Source of the DNA: Opitutaceae bacterium BACL24 MAG-120322-bin51
GTDB taxonomy: Bacteria > Verrucomicrobiota > Verrucomicrobiia > Opitutales > Coraliomargaritaceae
Reading direction: 5' to 3'
Assembly (NCBI GenBank): GCA_905182465.1
Contig: CAJJBI010000002.1
Coordinates: forward strand, 1 to 64,000
DNA length: 64,000 nucleotides
This document shows, piece by piece, positions 31,615 through 41,831 of this stretch. How positions within the stretch are numbered: the stretch's first letter is position 1; each line of letters begins with the position of its first letter. The translations under genes were made by a program, and so were the position numbers. Under the pieces are notes generated by a model, which made no database searches, was not told the DNA's origin, and saw only the letters and a program-made list of their open reading frames with translations.

Positions 31615-32538
31615 TTATTTTTTGACCTGCGCTGGCGCTGGCTCAATCAAATCGAGATAAACCATGCGATGATCACTCCCTGTGAGTGCCCCCAGGCTAT
31701 CCACGATCTTAGCACACCTCGACTTAATCATAGGCATGAAGGCAGATGATGCGACAAACCCGTCGACCGATTCGTAGCGAGATTCCTTCTCGTAGAAATA
31801 GGTCCATAACTCGCCACGGCTATCGGCAGCGGGAACTAATGCACCGATCTCAAGGTTTCCTCTCCGATAGAAGCGGCGCATAGTCGCGCTAGAGGGGTGA
31901 TCATTAAAATCGCCCACTACTAAATACTTATCAGCGCCCAGATCATGTGTGCGCTCTATGATACGATTTCGGCAAGCCTCGGCTTCACGGACACGGCGCA
32001 GACTAGACTGCAGGTCTTCTTTTTTATCTGTGTAACGACTTTTGAGATGCACAGCAAATAACTGAAACTTCGTCCCGCAGGTGAGTTCAAAAGTCATCTC
32101 TAACATTCCCCGTTTGACCACTTCACGCCCTTCAAAATACTTAAAGTTTAGATCCTTGTGTTTAAGCACCGCTTCAGGCGCACGTTTAGAAAGCACCGCA
32201 AGGTAACGATTCCGATCTGCGCCCTCCATGTGCTCCAAATAGTCGTAATGAATGCCCTCGCGCGCCATGTCTGCACGCAATTCATGAAGGAAACCCATCG
32301 AACCCATTTCTTGGAGAACGAGCACATCTGGCGACACATCTTTAATGATCTGACGTATAATCGCCTTCTCTTTCTCGGGCTTTGGGTAGGAGGGACGCCA
32401 TCGCCCATCCACATAGCGATCCGTGATTAGGTAATTATTTAAATTATAAGTCGCGATCCGCAGTTCCTCGGCCACGAGAATGGGAAGCAGCTTGAAAGGA
32501 ATAATACAGAAAAATAAAATACGAAGAACTCGTCGCAT
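31615..32538 (-). CDS. Secreted endonuclease/exonuclease/phosphatase-family protein
   Basis: A 307-residue exo-endo-phosphatase-fold protein with an N-terminal hydrophobic leader (about residues 5-22) indicating export. Core motifs are IATYNLNNYL, LVLQEMGSM (catalytic Glu), VVGDFNDHPSS (Asp/Asn) and GSDHRMVYLDL (catalytic His). The fold covers nucleases, sphingomyelinases and inositol phosphatases; the substrate is unknown. It is the last gene of the nadD-rsfS-Ste24 group on the minus strand, 24 bases after the Ste24 gene, though its job looks unrelated. Confidence 0.8.
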   Translation of the reverse strand: MRRVLRILFFCIIPFKLLPILVAEELRIATYNLNNYLITDRYVDGRWRPSYPKPEKEKAIIRQIIKDVSPDVLVLQEMGSMGFLHELRADMAREGIHYDYLEHMEGADRNRYLAVLSKRAPEAVLKHKDLNFKYFEGREVVKRGMLEMTFELTCGTKFQLFAVHLKSRYTDKKEDLQSSLRRVREAEACRNRIIERTHDLGADKYLVVGDFNDHPSSATMRRFYRRGNLEIGALVPAADSRGELWTYFYEKESRYESVDGFVASSAFMPMIKSRCAKIVDSLGALTGSDHRMVYLDLIEPAPAQVKK

Positions 32539-32562
32539 AGTGTAAGCTTGGAAAAGTGCTAG

Positions 32563-33813
32563 CTATTCCAAGCACAAAGACGCTTCACGTTCAACCAGCG
32601 TAGGGTGTGAATAGTGGAAACTGCTATAAACAGGGTGCGGCGTCAGATTACTTAGATTCTCTTTATGAAGCTTTCGTAGAGCCTTCGAAAGAGGTGCATA
32701 ACTGCCCATCGCATCACGCGCAAAAGCATCGGCCTCATACTCATGCTTACGAGATAGGCGGCTAGTCAAAGGCGACAACCAAAAAGTAATGAGCCCACTG
32801 AGCAGCATAAAGAGTAACAAGACTGGGACTATCTGACCGGCCGCCATCGCGTTGAAATGAAAGGCTTCCACGAACCAGCTTGCGTTGGCCAACCACCCGA
32901 GTACCGCAAACATTGCAAGGGATGAGAGCGCGGCCATCGCCATCATTTTTGGGATGTGACCGAGCTTGTAGTGCCCGATCTCATGAGCGAGCACAGCCTC
33001 TAGTTCTTCGGCTTCCATTTGCTCGATCAGCGTATCGAATAATACGATACGGCGGAATCGACCAAAGCCGGAAAAGAAGGCGTTGGAGTGCCCAGAGCGT
33101 TTACTGCCATCCATCACAAGGATGGTCTGCGCTTGGAAACCTGTGCGGTCAGCCAAGGCGAAGAGGCGCGTCTTCAAGTCACCCTCCTCCATCGGTTCCA
33201 GCTTATTGAATAGCGGCATGATAAACATCGGATAGGCCACTACCATCACGAGCTGAAATATAAAGAATACTGCGAATCCCCAGACCCACCAAAGTGAACC
33301 TGCCGCGCCAACCAAGTAGATGAGTAATGCTAGTAAAGGATAGCCGATAACGAAGCCGATAATCGTGCCTTTCACCTTATCAATAACCCATAATTTTTTC
33401 GTGCTTTTGTTAAATCCGAAACGTTCTTCAAGATTGAAGGTGCCCCACCAGTCAAAAGGAATCGAAGGTAGACCGAGCACCAAACCGATTAGAAAGAGCA
33501 CAAGGGCTTGACCCCAGACACTAAAGCCGAACCAAGCGGTGAAGAGTTCGAAGAACCATGGCAAAACGCCAAGTAAAAGCACCAATACAAGCACGCCCGC
33601 ATCGTAGAGATCACTGACGATGCCAAAGCGCGTTTTAGCCACGGTGTATTCGACCGATTTCTGATAAGTCGGCAAATCGATAAAGTCGCGAAAGCTGTCT
33701 GGGACCTCGCTAGAACGAGCTTGCGCGTAGCGCAGATTCAGCAAATCGAGCACGATACTCGTGCTGAGTTTCAGAACGAGCAGAAGGATAAAAACAAGCA
33801 GTAAGGTATTCAT
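32563..33813 (-). CDS. Ste24-type M48 family zinc metalloprotease
   Basis: A 416-residue integral-membrane metalloprotease. Several membrane segments (starting at residue 1-18, then about 60-115, 150-205 and 290-350) flank the zinc motif [12 protein letters not shown] around residue 275, with the third ligand Glu in HEYEADAFA near 365. The [13 protein letters not shown] segment is the Ste24/HtpX-like signature. In bacteria this CAAX-protease-like family acts in membrane-protein quality control. It is preceded by rsfS with a 9-base gap and is probably in the same operon. Confidence 0.9.
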   Translation of the reverse strand: MNTLLLVFILLLVLKLSTSIVLDLLNLRYAQARSSEVPDSFRDFIDLPTYQKSVEYTVAKTRFGIVSDLYDAGVLVLVLLLGVLPWFFELFTAWFGFSVWGQALVLFLIGLVLGLPSIPFDWWGTFNLEERFGFNKSTKKLWVIDKVKGTIIGFVIGYPLLALLIYLVGAAGSLWWVWGFAVFFIFQLVMVVAYPMFIMPLFNKLEPMEEGDLKTRLFALADRTGFQAQTILVMDGSKRSGHSNAFFSGFGRFRRIVLFDTLIEQMEAEELEAVLAHEIGHYKLGHIPKMMAMAALSSLAMFAVLGWLANASWFVEAFHFNAMAAGQIVPVLLLFMLLSGLITFWLSPLTSRLSRKHEYEADAFARDAMGSYAPLSKALRKLHKENLSNLTPHPVYSSFHYSHPTLVEREASLCLE

Positions 33814-33821
33814 TGCTCCAA

Positions 33822-34187
33822 CTAAAAGCTCACCTCAGTGGCATCTTTCCAGAGTTGATCGAGTCGGTAAAAATCACGCATCTCCGAGGTCTGCAAATGG
33901 ATCATAAAGTCAAAGGCATCGACGACTAGCCAACCGCTACCAAGGGTACGATCTTGCCCGATTAGCTGGACATCGGCTTCTTTAAGCGCTTGGTCGAGCC
34001 CACTCTTGAGCGCTTTGACATGGGGGTCGGAGGTGCCCGTCGCGAGGACAATGTAGTCGGTGATCGAGGACTTGCCACGCACATCAAGCACGCGGATGGC
34101 TTCGCCCTTCTTATCTTCGATTGCGGTAATGGCACAGCGAATCTCCTCAAGTGTGCACTTCTCCGTTTTACTTTTTTCTTTGGTCAT
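33822..34187 (-). CDS. rsfS: Ribosome silencing factor RsfS
   Basis: A 121-residue RsfS/Iojap protein. Diagnostic segments are [27 protein letters not shown] and the C-terminal [30 protein letters not shown]. It binds ribosomal protein L14 (uL14) to block subunit joining under nutrient limitation. The nadD-rsfS arrangement (18-base gap) is a widely conserved gene pair. Length is normal. Confidence 0.95.
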   Translation of the reverse strand: MTKEKSKTEKCTLEEIRCAITAIEDKKGEAIRVLDVRGKSSITDYIVLATGTSDPHVKALKSGLDQALKEADVQLIGQDRTLGSGWLVVDAFDFMIHLQTSEMRDFYRLDQLWKDATEVSF

Positions 34188-34204
34188 AATAATACTAAAA
34201 ATAT

Positions 34205-34813
34205 CTATCGGGTATAGAGGTCACGAGAGGAAATGAAAGCCTCAACTGCGGGTGGCAGTAAGTCTACCACCGATCGCCCCTCAGCGATTGATACGCGTAT
34301 CTTGGTGGAACTGTGCGGCATTAGTGGAGCATCGATTGTGACGAACCGCAGACCTTTGACAGCGGACTCAACAATCGAGTGACCAGGGCGGCGAAGCACG
34401 ATAAAGGTAATCATCGAGGCGATCTCTTCAATGCAGCGCCACTGCGGCAAGAGCTCAAACTGATCGGCACCGATAATCCAATGTAGAAGACCTCCCTCAT
34501 GCGCCGCTTGGTAAGCCTTAACCGTATCGACCGTATAACTGGTGCCACCACGCTCAATCTCGCAGGTGTCGACCTCGAAGCGCGGCTCTTCAGTAGTAGC
34601 GAGGCGAAGCATTTCGACGCGATCTGCATCTTTGGCAAGAGCGGCGCTCTTTTTGAGTGGCGATTGAGCCGCAGGGATGAAAATGACCGCATCTAAATCG
34701 CAATCTTCCAGTGCAGTCCGAGCGACCTCCAAGTGAGCCTCATGCACAGGATCAAAGCTGCCGCCATAGAGGGCGATAGATTTTCGTTTCTTAGTGCTGA
34801 AGGATGCTTTCAT
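34205..34813 (-). CDS. nadD: Nicotinate-nucleotide adenylyltransferase
   Basis: A 202-residue nucleotidyltransferase adding AMP to nicotinate mononucleotide to make the substrate of NadE (gene at 4895-6544). The N-terminus has the (T/H)xGH-type loop in YGGSFDPVHEAHLEVA. The KKSAALAKDADRVEML region and the SSTKIRVSIAEGRSVVDLLPPAVEAFI C-terminus (S-T/S-x-I-R motif) complete the family. It heads the rsfS/Ste24/EEP group and diverges from exoD across 65 bases. Confidence 0.95.
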   Translation of the reverse strand: MKASFSTKKRKSIALYGGSFDPVHEAHLEVARTALEDCDLDAVIFIPAAQSPLKKSAALAKDADRVEMLRLATTEEPRFEVDTCEIERGGTSYTVDTVKAYQAAHEGGLLHWIIGADQFELLPQWRCIEEIASMITFIVLRRPGHSIVESAVKGLRFVTIDAPLMPHSSTKIRVSIAEGRSVVDLLPPAVEAFISSRDLYTR

Positions 34814-34878
34814 TTTGTAGCGAGTAAACGACTCCTCTTTAGGATTGAGAGCAAGACTTCTATTTGCATACTACATAA

Positions 34879-35541
34879 ATGCAATCTACCGAAGACGCAT
34901 CGCGACCCCTACCCTTAGGGGAGACCCTGCAAGAGCTCTTAAATGCTAACGACGAGCGTGGCCTCTCGATCAATGAGATCACCTGTGCGGTCGGCGAAAA
35001 GGGCTTCGGCTTGCTGCTAATTGTGCTTTCGCTACCAAGCGCCCTTCCAATCCCAGCACCAGGCTATAGCACACCCTTTGGCGTGGTCATGGCTTTGATT
35101 GCTTTGCAAATGATACGTGGCCGAAAGGTCATTTGGCTGCCACAGGGCCTCGGCACTATTCGAATCAAACCCAAGCTGGCTAAAACGATGCTCGGTACTG
35201 CATCAAAATTCCTAAGCAAGATTGAGCGATGCATTCGTCCACGTCAAAAGTGGATTCGCGGGCGGACAGGGCAAGCAAGCTTAGCCTTTGTAGTGTTAAA
35301 TATGGCCTGCCTTATGATGCTACCGATCCCTTTGACAAACACCTTTCCTGCCATGGTGATCTTCATGATCGGCGTCGGTTTATCGGAAGAGGATGGTTTG
35401 CTGGCTATCGGCGCTTTTACGGTCGGATGCTGCGCATTGCTACTCTATGCGGGCATTGTCTACATCGTTTTGACGCAGGGGGTCGAAGCAATCGAACCGA
35501 TTAAAGATTGGATCAAGTCGCGGGTGGCCATAGGCGGATAG
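34879..35541 (+). CDS. ExoD-family membrane protein
   Basis: A 220-residue membrane protein of the ExoD family, named for exopolysaccharide production in rhizobia. It has the SINEITCAVGEKGFGLLLIVLSLPSALPIPAPG segment typical of the family, then membrane stretches around residues 55-80, 130-160 and 170-200. Its biochemical role remains undefined. It stands alone, divergent from nadD and converging with ptsI. Its link to polysaccharide synthesis here is inference from the name only. Confidence 0.85.
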   Translation: MQSTEDASRPLPLGETLQELLNANDERGLSINEITCAVGEKGFGLLLIVLSLPSALPIPAPGYSTPFGVVMALIALQMIRGRKVIWLPQGLGTIRIKPKLAKTMLGTASKFLSKIERCIRPRQKWIRGRTGQASLAFVVLNMACLMMLPIPLTNTFPAMVIFMIGVGLSEEDGLLAIGAFTVGCCALLLYAGIVYIVLTQGVEAIEPIKDWIKSRVAIGG

Positions 35542-35614
35542 CTTAGGTTCCACATTATGCAGCATTAGTAGCAAGTGCCTGCAGAAATGCCGCCTGATGG
35601 CTTCAACCAGTAAG

Positions 35615-37375
35615 CTACGCCAATTCACCCAGTGCCTTTTGGCGGAAGGCTTCGAGCTTTCGAACGATTTCGGTCGAATCGCTAAGCTGCGTGACTTCGG
35701 CAACGAGTGCCTCTGCATCAGCTTTTTTAATATGGCGGATGAAATATTTAACCTCTGGCAAAAGGCTTGAAGTCAGACTTAAAGAATCCGCACCCATACC
35801 CAAGAGGAGCCCCGCGAAGATCGGGTCACCCGCGATCTCTCCACAAATACTCACCGGTGTATTGGCTGCTTTTCCACCATCGATAATCGCCTTGAGAGTC
35901 CGCAGCACAGCTGGGTGAGCGGGATCGTAGAGGTGAGCGACTTGGTCATTAAGACGGTCCACAGCGATCAGGTATTGAATTAAGTCATTCGTGCCTATAC
36001 TCAAAAAATCTGTCTCAGCGGCGAGTAGGTCAATAATTACAGCCGCACTGGGAACTTCGACCATTGCGCCGACCTCGATGGCCTCGTCAAAGGCTTGCCC
36101 TTCATCACGCAATTCTTGTTTGACTGCATCGAATACTTTATTGGCCATGCGTAGCTCCATAATGCCGCTAATCATGGGATACATAATCTTCACATTCCCG
36201 TGGTCGCTAGAACGCAATATGGCTCGGAGTTGAGTCTTGAAAATAGCTTCATTACCGAGGCAAAAGCGGATAGCACGAAAGCCCATGAAGGAGTTGTCGT
36301 CCTTTACGTTTTCGTCGCCAATGATTTTATCACCACCCACGTCTAAAGTCCGGATGATGACTGGATGATCTCCCGACGCTTCGACTACTGCGCGATACTC
36401 TTCATATTGTACTGACTCAGGCGGATAGCCGTGGTGACGAAGGAAAATACCTTCCGTGCGGAAGAGTCCGACACCCTCGGCGTGCATAGCTTTGACCTGC
36501 TCCATCTCTTGTGCACCTTCGACATTGGCCATTAGACTGATCGACGCACCATCAAGCGTCTGAGCAGGTTCGGAAATAAAGGAATTAAAAGTATCGTCTC
36601 GCTGCTTCCGTTCGGTCGCGAACTTGCCATATTTAAAGAGGCGATCCTCTGTCGGATTGATGATAATAATCCCCTTGTGTCCATCGACCAAAATGTGGTC
36701 ACCGCTGAGTATCTTCTTGGTGCCATCGTGCGCGCCGACCACTGCGGGTATTCGCAATGAACGGGCCATGATGACCGAGTGGCTAGTCTTACCACCACAA
36801 TCTGTGACAAAGCCGAGCAGTTTGTTACGATCTAGATCTGCCGCATCCGAGGGCGAGATGTCCTCCGAGATAATGATACTCTCGGCAGCTAGTTCGCCGA
36901 GATTCACCTTTTGCATACCGATCAGATTATGTAAAAGGCGGCGAGAAACATCGCTGATGTCAGCGACACGCTCGCGGAGATAATCGTCCACCATCGAGCG
37001 AAAGAAAGAAATATAGCGCTGCGCGACCTTGTTATAGCAAAATTCGATGTTCTTCTTCGAAGTCTTCAACTCCGCTGTCACCTCTTCGAGTAGAGCATTA
37101 TCCTCTAGGACGAGTAAATGGGCATCAAAAATACCAGCCTCGCCCTCGCCTAAGCTCTGGGCTATTTTATCACGCACGCCTGCGATCTCTGCCCGGGTTT
37201 CTAAAATAGCTTTATCGAAACGTTCGAGCTCAGCGTCGACTTGATCCTCATTAATCTCGAAACAGGGAACATCCAACTGCTTTTGTAGGTAAACCACGGC
37301 ACGCCCATGCGCGACACCTGGAGACGCGGCGATGCCTTCGAGTATTAACTCTTCTTTGTTATGTGGTTCGGACAC
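35615..37375 (-). CDS. ptsI: PEP-protein phosphotransferase (PTS enzyme I)
   Basis: A 586-residue enzyme I. The N-terminal HPr-binding and phospho-His domain has GGKTSHSVIMARSLRIPAVV (active His near residue 195). The PEP-binding barrel shows GVGLFRTEGIFL, RTLDVGGDKI, the active Cys in VSICGEIAGDP and FLSIGTNDLIQYLIAVDR. Length is typical. It phosphorylates HPr using PEP. No HPr or enzyme II genes are visible in the window; ispE lies 52 bases upstream on the same strand. It may run a regulatory PTS rather than sugar import. Confidence 0.95.
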   Translation of the reverse strand: MSEPHNKEELILEGIAASPGVAHGRAVVYLQKQLDVPCFEINEDQVDAELERFDKAILETRAEIAGVRDKIAQSLGEGEAGIFDAHLLVLEDNALLEEVTAELKTSKKNIEFCYNKVAQRYISFFRSMVDDYLRERVADISDVSRRLLHNLIGMQKVNLGELAAESIIISEDISPSDAADLDRNKLLGFVTDCGGKTSHSVIMARSLRIPAVVGAHDGTKKILSGDHILVDGHKGIIIINPTEDRLFKYGKFATERKQRDDTFNSFISEPAQTLDGASISLMANVEGAQEMEQVKAMHAEGVGLFRTEGIFLRHHGYPPESVQYEEYRAVVEASGDHPVIIRTLDVGGDKIIGDENVKDDNSFMGFRAIRFCLGNEAIFKTQLRAILRSSDHGNVKIMYPMISGIMELRMANKVFDAVKQELRDEGQAFDEAIEVGAMVEVPSAAVIIDLLAAETDFLSIGTNDLIQYLIAVDRLNDQVAHLYDPAHPAVLRTLKAIIDGGKAANTPVSICGEIAGDPIFAGLLLGMGADSLSLTSSLLPEVKYFIRHIKKADAEALVAEVTQLSDSTEIVRKLEAFRQKALGELA

Positions 37376-37427
37376 AGCTAGTAATGTTCAGAATGCAGCG
37401 AGAGTCGCTGAGAGCAATAGGATCTCC

Positions 37428-38306
37428 TCAGCGAATTGAAGTTTCAACAAAAAATATGCCCGAGCCCCAAGCCTCTTCACAGATACCTCGAATCTTCGAA
37501 ACTTCGCTTGCATCCTGAGCCAGCGCAAAACAGCAGCTGCCACTTCCGCTCATCAAACAAGCAAAGCCTGCTGCTCGAAGTTCCGCTAACAAACAGGGGA
37601 TGGCTAGATATTTGAGGCCTATATTTACCTCGAAGGTATTATACAGTAGCCCTTCCAGCTTTTCAGAGTCTTTGAACAGAGCCAGTCGATCAGCAGCCAC
37701 CGCCAAAGATTCATAAGCAGAAGGTCTCGATTCAATAAGCCGACTGTAGGCGCTAGCCGTATTGATTGCAAAATCTGGTCGGAACAAAACAACCCTCTGT
37801 CCTCGCAGTGGCTTAGCCAATTCGTCGGGCAATGCTTCCAGCACCTCACCACGCCCAGACATCGTTGCAGGTATCGAATCGATAAAAAACGGACAATCCG
37901 AGCCAAGCTCTCCAGCAATTGCTATTAACCGCTCTTTGGTCATGCAATTGCCCGCCAATTGGTTCATAGCGCACAGAGCCACGGCAGCATTGCTACTGCC
38001 ACCACCCAGACCTGCGCCCATAGGTATATGCTTATCTAAATCGAAGTCGAAGTAGATGCTCTCTCCAAACTCTTCGCGGAACGCATCTGCTGCCTGCAAA
38101 ATCAAGTTTGCCCCGCCCGTAGGCACAGCGGAATTAATGCACTTTAAACGATCTACACCTGCTTCATTGATCGAAACAGTTAAAGTGTCACCAAAAACCA
38201 AAGGCACCACCACCGAGGTCAAATCGTGAAAGCCATCGCCACGCTCCCCATGCACAGACAGCATGAGATTAATCTTAGCAGGCGATTCAAGTTTTACGGA
38301 TTTCAT
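37428..38306 (-). CDS. ispE: 4-diphosphocytidyl-2-C-methyl-D-erythritol kinase
   Basis: A 292-residue GHMP kinase of the MEP pathway. The N-terminal SPAKINLMLSV and the ATP loop IPMGAGLGGGSSNAAVAL are clear, and LMSGSGSCCFAL near the C-terminus matches motif 3. It phosphorylates CDP-ME at the 2-hydroxyl. ispD (39109-39819) and ispF (56570-57049) of the same pathway are also in the window but separate. It is cotranscribed with, or close to, ptsI and diverges from pyrF. Confidence 0.95.
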   Translation of the reverse strand: MKSVKLESPAKINLMLSVHGERGDGFHDLTSVVVPLVFGDTLTVSINEAGVDRLKCINSAVPTGGANLILQAADAFREEFGESIYFDFDLDKHIPMGAGLGGGSSNAAVALCAMNQLAGNCMTKERLIAIAGELGSDCPFFIDSIPATMSGRGEVLEALPDELAKPLRGQRVVLFRPDFAINTASAYSRLIESRPSAYESLAVAADRLALFKDSEKLEGLLYNTFEVNIGLKYLAIPCLLAELRAAGFACLMSGSGSCCFALAQDASEVSKIRGICEEAWGSGIFFVETSIR

Positions 38307-38405
38307 AGCAATTTAGTTATTAAGAAGACTCCTCCAGTGCTCTACCATGAAATTTTCTACTTTTGCACTTTGCCATCGGCTAAAATCGCTCACTATATCG
38401 AAATC

Positions 38406-39107
38406 ATGTCCAAACAAGCGCCCTGCCAACTCATTTTAGCACTCGATCTCGAAACCCGCGAAGAAGCCCTAGCCATGCTCGACCATCTTGGCGACTCACT
38501 CAAGTGGGTCAAAATCGGCCTGCAGCTATTCACCGCATACGGGCCAGACTTCGTCCGCGAGATTGCCGACCGCGGATATAAGGTCTTTCTGGACCTCAAG
38601 TTGCACGACATCCCCAACACCGTGGCCAAAGCCGTACAAAGTATCGCCACCCTTCCCGTCGAGCTGCTCACACTCCATGCCAGTGGCGGTGGCGAAATGC
38701 TCGAGTGGGCTAACAAAAGCCGTAACGATCACGCACCCCATCTCAATCTCCTCGCCGTTACCGTGCTCACTTCGATGAACGAAGTTCAACTCCGCTCACT
38801 CAACATCGACGGCACTCCCGAAGACCAAGTCCTCCACCTCGCCGACATCACCCTCAAGTCGGGCGTGCAAGGCCTCGTATGCTCCTCACTCGAACTTGCG
38901 CCTTTACGCACCCGCTTCGGGCACGACCCCATCATCGTCACCCCCGGCATCCGCCCAGCAGGTAGCGCCGACGACGAGCAAAAGCGGGTCATGACACCCG
39001 CCGCTGCGGCAGCAGCGGGCTCCAGCTTTATCGTAGTCGGCCGCCCCATCTTAAAAGCCAAAGACCCCGCCGCAGTCGCCCAGGCCATCCAAGGTGAACT
39101 TAGCTAA
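38406..39107 (+). CDS. pyrF: Orotidine 5'-phosphate decarboxylase
   Basis: A TIM-barrel enzyme making UMP from OMP. The start at 38406 gives MSKQAPCQLILALDLETREEA, the standard N-terminus; the longer frame from 38226 overlaps ispE on the other strand and is less likely. The catalytic Asp-Lys-Asp set lies in FLDLKLHDIPNTV. The phosphate loop IIVTPGIRPAG and the C-terminal GSSFIVVGRPILKAKDP are also present. Length is 233 residues, normal for the group I enzyme. ispD begins one base after its stop codon. Confidence 0.95.
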   Translation: MSKQAPCQLILALDLETREEALAMLDHLGDSLKWVKIGLQLFTAYGPDFVREIADRGYKVFLDLKLHDIPNTVAKAVQSIATLPVELLTLHASGGGEMLEWANKSRNDHAPHLNLLAVTVLTSMNEVQLRSLNIDGTPEDQVLHLADITLKSGVQGLVCSSLELAPLRTRFGHDPIIVTPGIRPAGSADDEQKRVMTPAAAAAAGSSFIVVGRPILKAKDPAAVAQAIQGELS

Positions 39108-39108
39108 G

Positions 39109-39819
39109 ATGCCCTCGATTGCTATATTACTCGCCGCCGGTAGCGGACAACGCATGCAGGGTCAGGTAGAAGACAAGATACTCGCTTCTATTAACGATCA
39201 GCCTGCACTCGTCTACAGCTTGAAAGCCTTTGCTCGCTCCCGCGTCATCGATAGCTACCTCATCGTCTACCGCGATGAGGCGCAAAAAAAAGCGATCGAA
39301 GCCATTATCGTAGCTCATGGCTTCAGCCATTTGAAAATTCAAGTCGTATTAGGCGGCGCCGAGCGGCAACTCTCCGTCATCAACGCCCTGAACGCCATCG
39401 ACGGAAATTGCGATTACGTCTATATCCACGACTGCGCCCGTCCCTGCATCCACACTGAAGCCATCAAAGATGTCCACTCAGCGGTTCAAGAAGACCAAGC
39501 CGCCTCCCTCGCACACCCCGTCGCCGATACAATCAAGCGAATCGAAACAGTCGGCGTATTACGTAAGATAACTCTCGAAGACCTTGATCGCAGCCGCCTC
39601 TGGGCAATGGAAACCCCCCAAGCCTTCGCCTTCAAAGGAATCCTTACAGCCTATCAAAACGTCATTAAAAAGAAGCTCACCATCACAGACGATTCTGCAG
39701 CCGCAGCCACCATTGGCCTCAAAACCACGCTTATCCCAAACAAACACCCAAACCCCAAACTAACCACCCCCACCGACCTAGCCTACATCGAGCACTTACT
39801 AAAGATTCCTAATTCGTAA
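39109..39819 (+). CDS. ispD: 2-C-methyl-D-erythritol 4-phosphate cytidylyltransferase
   Basis: A ~236-residue nucleotidyltransferase joining CTP to MEP. The N-terminal LLAAGSGQRM loop, YIHDCARPCI, the VADTIKRI segment and WAMETPQAF match IspD. The start at 39109 puts the Gly-rich loop at residue 7. The gene follows pyrF by one base and precedes an ABC-F gene. Its N-terminal MxG loop differs slightly from the E. coli RMQ form but the residues contacting CTP are kept. Confidence 0.93.
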   Translation: MPSIAILLAAGSGQRMQGQVEDKILASINDQPALVYSLKAFARSRVIDSYLIVYRDEAQKKAIEAIIVAHGFSHLKIQVVLGGAERQLSVINALNAIDGNCDYVYIHDCARPCIHTEAIKDVHSAVQEDQAASLAHPVADTIKRIETVGVLRKITLEDLDRSRLWAMETPQAFAFKGILTAYQNVIKKKLTITDDSAAAATIGLKTTLIPNKHPNPKLTTPTDLAYIEHLLKIPNS

Positions 39820-39835
39820 CTCATAATTAAAAAAA

Positions 39836-41722
39836 GTGCTTCTCTCCTACCGCAATCTCACCGTCTCCTTCGGCGGTCCTAAACTCCTTGACGACGCTGG
39901 TCTCACGATCGCAAAGCGAGAGCGTATCTGCCTACTCGGTCGTAATGGTGAAGGCAAGTCCACCCTGCTGCGTATCCTAAACGGAGAAATTGAACCCGAT
40001 TCAGGTGAGATCGAGGCAATCCCAGGCCTTCGAGTCGGCAAACTCGACCAAGAAGTTCCGGCTACCCTAGAGGGCACCGTCTTCGAAATCGTCGCCCAAG
40101 GCCTCGGTAAGGCGGCGAAGGCCATTGCCCAATACCATCACCTGCTTCACGAAATTGGTGAGCACCCCGAAGACGAAAGCATCGGCGAGCAACTCGACGA
40201 GCTACAGCATCAGCTCGACCAGACGGGTGGTTGGGACATCGAAAATAAAGTCGAAAACATACTGCAGCGCGTCGACCTCGACGGCGACCAAGAGTTCACC
40301 TCACTCTCTGGCGGAAACAAACGCCGTGTCCTCCTTGCCCGCGCTCTCATCGCCGAACCACACATTCTACTGCTCGACGAACCAACCAATCACCTCGACA
40401 TCCCGGGTATCCGCTGGCTCGAAGAGTTCCTACGTAAAGCCGACATCGCACTACTTTTCGTCTCGCACGACCGTGCCTTCATCCAACGCGTCGCCAATAA
40501 GACACTCGACCTCGACCGAGGCCAACTCACCCGCTGGGAATGCGACTACGACACCTATTTAATCCGCAAAGCTGAACTCCTTGCCGGCGAGGCTAAACAA
40601 CAAGCCGTCTTCGATAAAAAACTCGCTGAAGAAGAGGTCTGGATTCGCAAAGGGATCCAGGCTCGACGCACCCGCAACGAAGGCCGCGTTCGCGCACTCA
40701 AGAAAATGCGCGAAGAACGCGCCGTGCGCCGTAATATCCAAGGGAAGACCAAGCTCGACCTCAGCGATGCACAACAATCTGGCCGTAAAGTCATTACCGT
40801 TGACGAGATCTCCTACGCATGGGGCGAGGAAACACTGATCGAGAACTTCAGCACTACAATCTGGCGCGGCGACAAAATCGGCATGGTTGGCCTCAACGGT
40901 TCTGGCAAGACCACCCTACTCAACCTACTACTCAAAAAACTCGAGCCCAGGAGCGGCAGCATCACGCATGGCACCAAGCTCGAAGTCGCCTACTTCGATC
41001 AGCACCGCGACCAACTCGACGACAAACTAAGCGTCGCCGAAAACGTCCACCCCGCCGGCGAGATGGTGAACGTCAACGGCAAGCCCCGCCACATCCTCAG
41101 CTATCTACAGGACTTCCTCTTCACCCCACACACCTCCCGCTCCCCCATCACGAAGCTATCGGGTGGTGAACGCGCGCGCCTACTCTTGGCCAAGCTCTTT
41201 CTTCAGCCCGCTAACGTCCTCGTCCTCGACGAGCCAACCAACGACCTAGACATCGAAACCGTTGAACTCCTCGAGGAGCGCCTTCTTGAATACAGCGGCA
41301 CACTCTTACTAGTCAGCCACGACCGTAGCTTCCTCGACAACGTAGTCACCAGTACCATCGCCCTCGAAGGGAAGGGCGCAATTGAAGAATACGTAGGCGG
41401 CTGCGAAGAATGGCTCAAAAAAGAAGAACTTAAAAATATTTCCAAAAAAGGGAAAGGACAAGCAACAGCTTCACCACTCCCCACGCTCGACGAACCACCT
41501 AAGCGTAGTTTGAACAACAAAGAGCGCGAAGTTCTCAAAACCCTACCCTCAAAAATTGAGAACTTAGAAATCGATCTAGAAAAACTCTCTAGCCTAATGG
41601 CCTCAGCCGACTACTATCAAGATCCGCAAAGCGATCTCACTGGTGACGCCAAAAAAGTAGAAGCCCTAGAAGTCGAAATCCTCAGATCCTACGAACAGCT
41701 CGAAGGGCTGGAAATAAATTAA
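39836..41722 (+). CDS. ABC-F family ATPase (Uup-like)
   Basis: A 628-residue soluble protein with two ABC ATPase domains and no membrane segment, starting at a GTG. Domain 1: Walker [10 protein letters not shown], signature [15 protein letters not shown], Walker [12 protein letters not shown]. Domain 2: Walker [12 protein letters not shown], signature [14 protein letters not shown], Walker [11 protein letters not shown]. The inter-domain linker and the coiled-coil C-terminus (about residues 540-628) resemble Uup-type ABC-F proteins, which act on the ribosome or on DNA recombination intermediates. It follows ispD by 16 bases on the same strand and lacks a transporter partner. Confidence 0.93.
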   Translation: MLLSYRNLTVSFGGPKLLDDAGLTIAKRERICLLGRNGEGKSTLLRILNGEIEPDSGEIEAIPGLRVGKLDQEVPATLEGTVFEIVAQGLGKAAKAIAQYHHLLHEIGEHPEDESIGEQLDELQHQLDQTGGWDIENKVENILQRVDLDGDQEFTSLSGGNKRRVLLARALIAEPHILLLDEPTNHLDIPGIRWLEEFLRKADIALLFVSHDRAFIQRVANKTLDLDRGQLTRWECDYDTYLIRKAELLAGEAKQQAVFDKKLAEEEVWIRKGIQARRTRNEGRVRALKKMREERAVRRNIQGKTKLDLSDAQQSGRKVITVDEISYAWGEETLIENFSTTIWRGDKIGMVGLNGSGKTTLLNLLLKKLEPRSGSITHGTKLEVAYFDQHRDQLDDKLSVAENVHPAGEMVNVNGKPRHILSYLQDFLFTPHTSRSPITKLSGGERARLLLAKLFLQPANVLVLDEPTNDLDIETVELLEERLLEYSGTLLLVSHDRSFLDNVVTSTIALEGKGAIEEYVGGCEEWLKKEELKNISKKGKGQATASPLPTLDEPPKRSLNNKEREVLKTLPSKIENLEIDLEKLSSLMASADYYQDPQSDLTGDAKKVEALEVEILRSYEQLEGLEIN

Positions 41723-41831
41723 GAGATTTCTAATACAAATACTTCTAACACGAATTATAACCAATAAACGAAGACTCCAAGATTCGCGCCAATTTGATTC
41801 GTTCGTGGAGACTTAAATATACTGATTTTAA

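Noticed and set aside
38226-38405. Extended N-terminus of pyrF
   Set aside because: The 60 extra codons overlap ispE on the opposite strand and lack family features; the ATG at 38406 gives the normal pyrF N-terminus.
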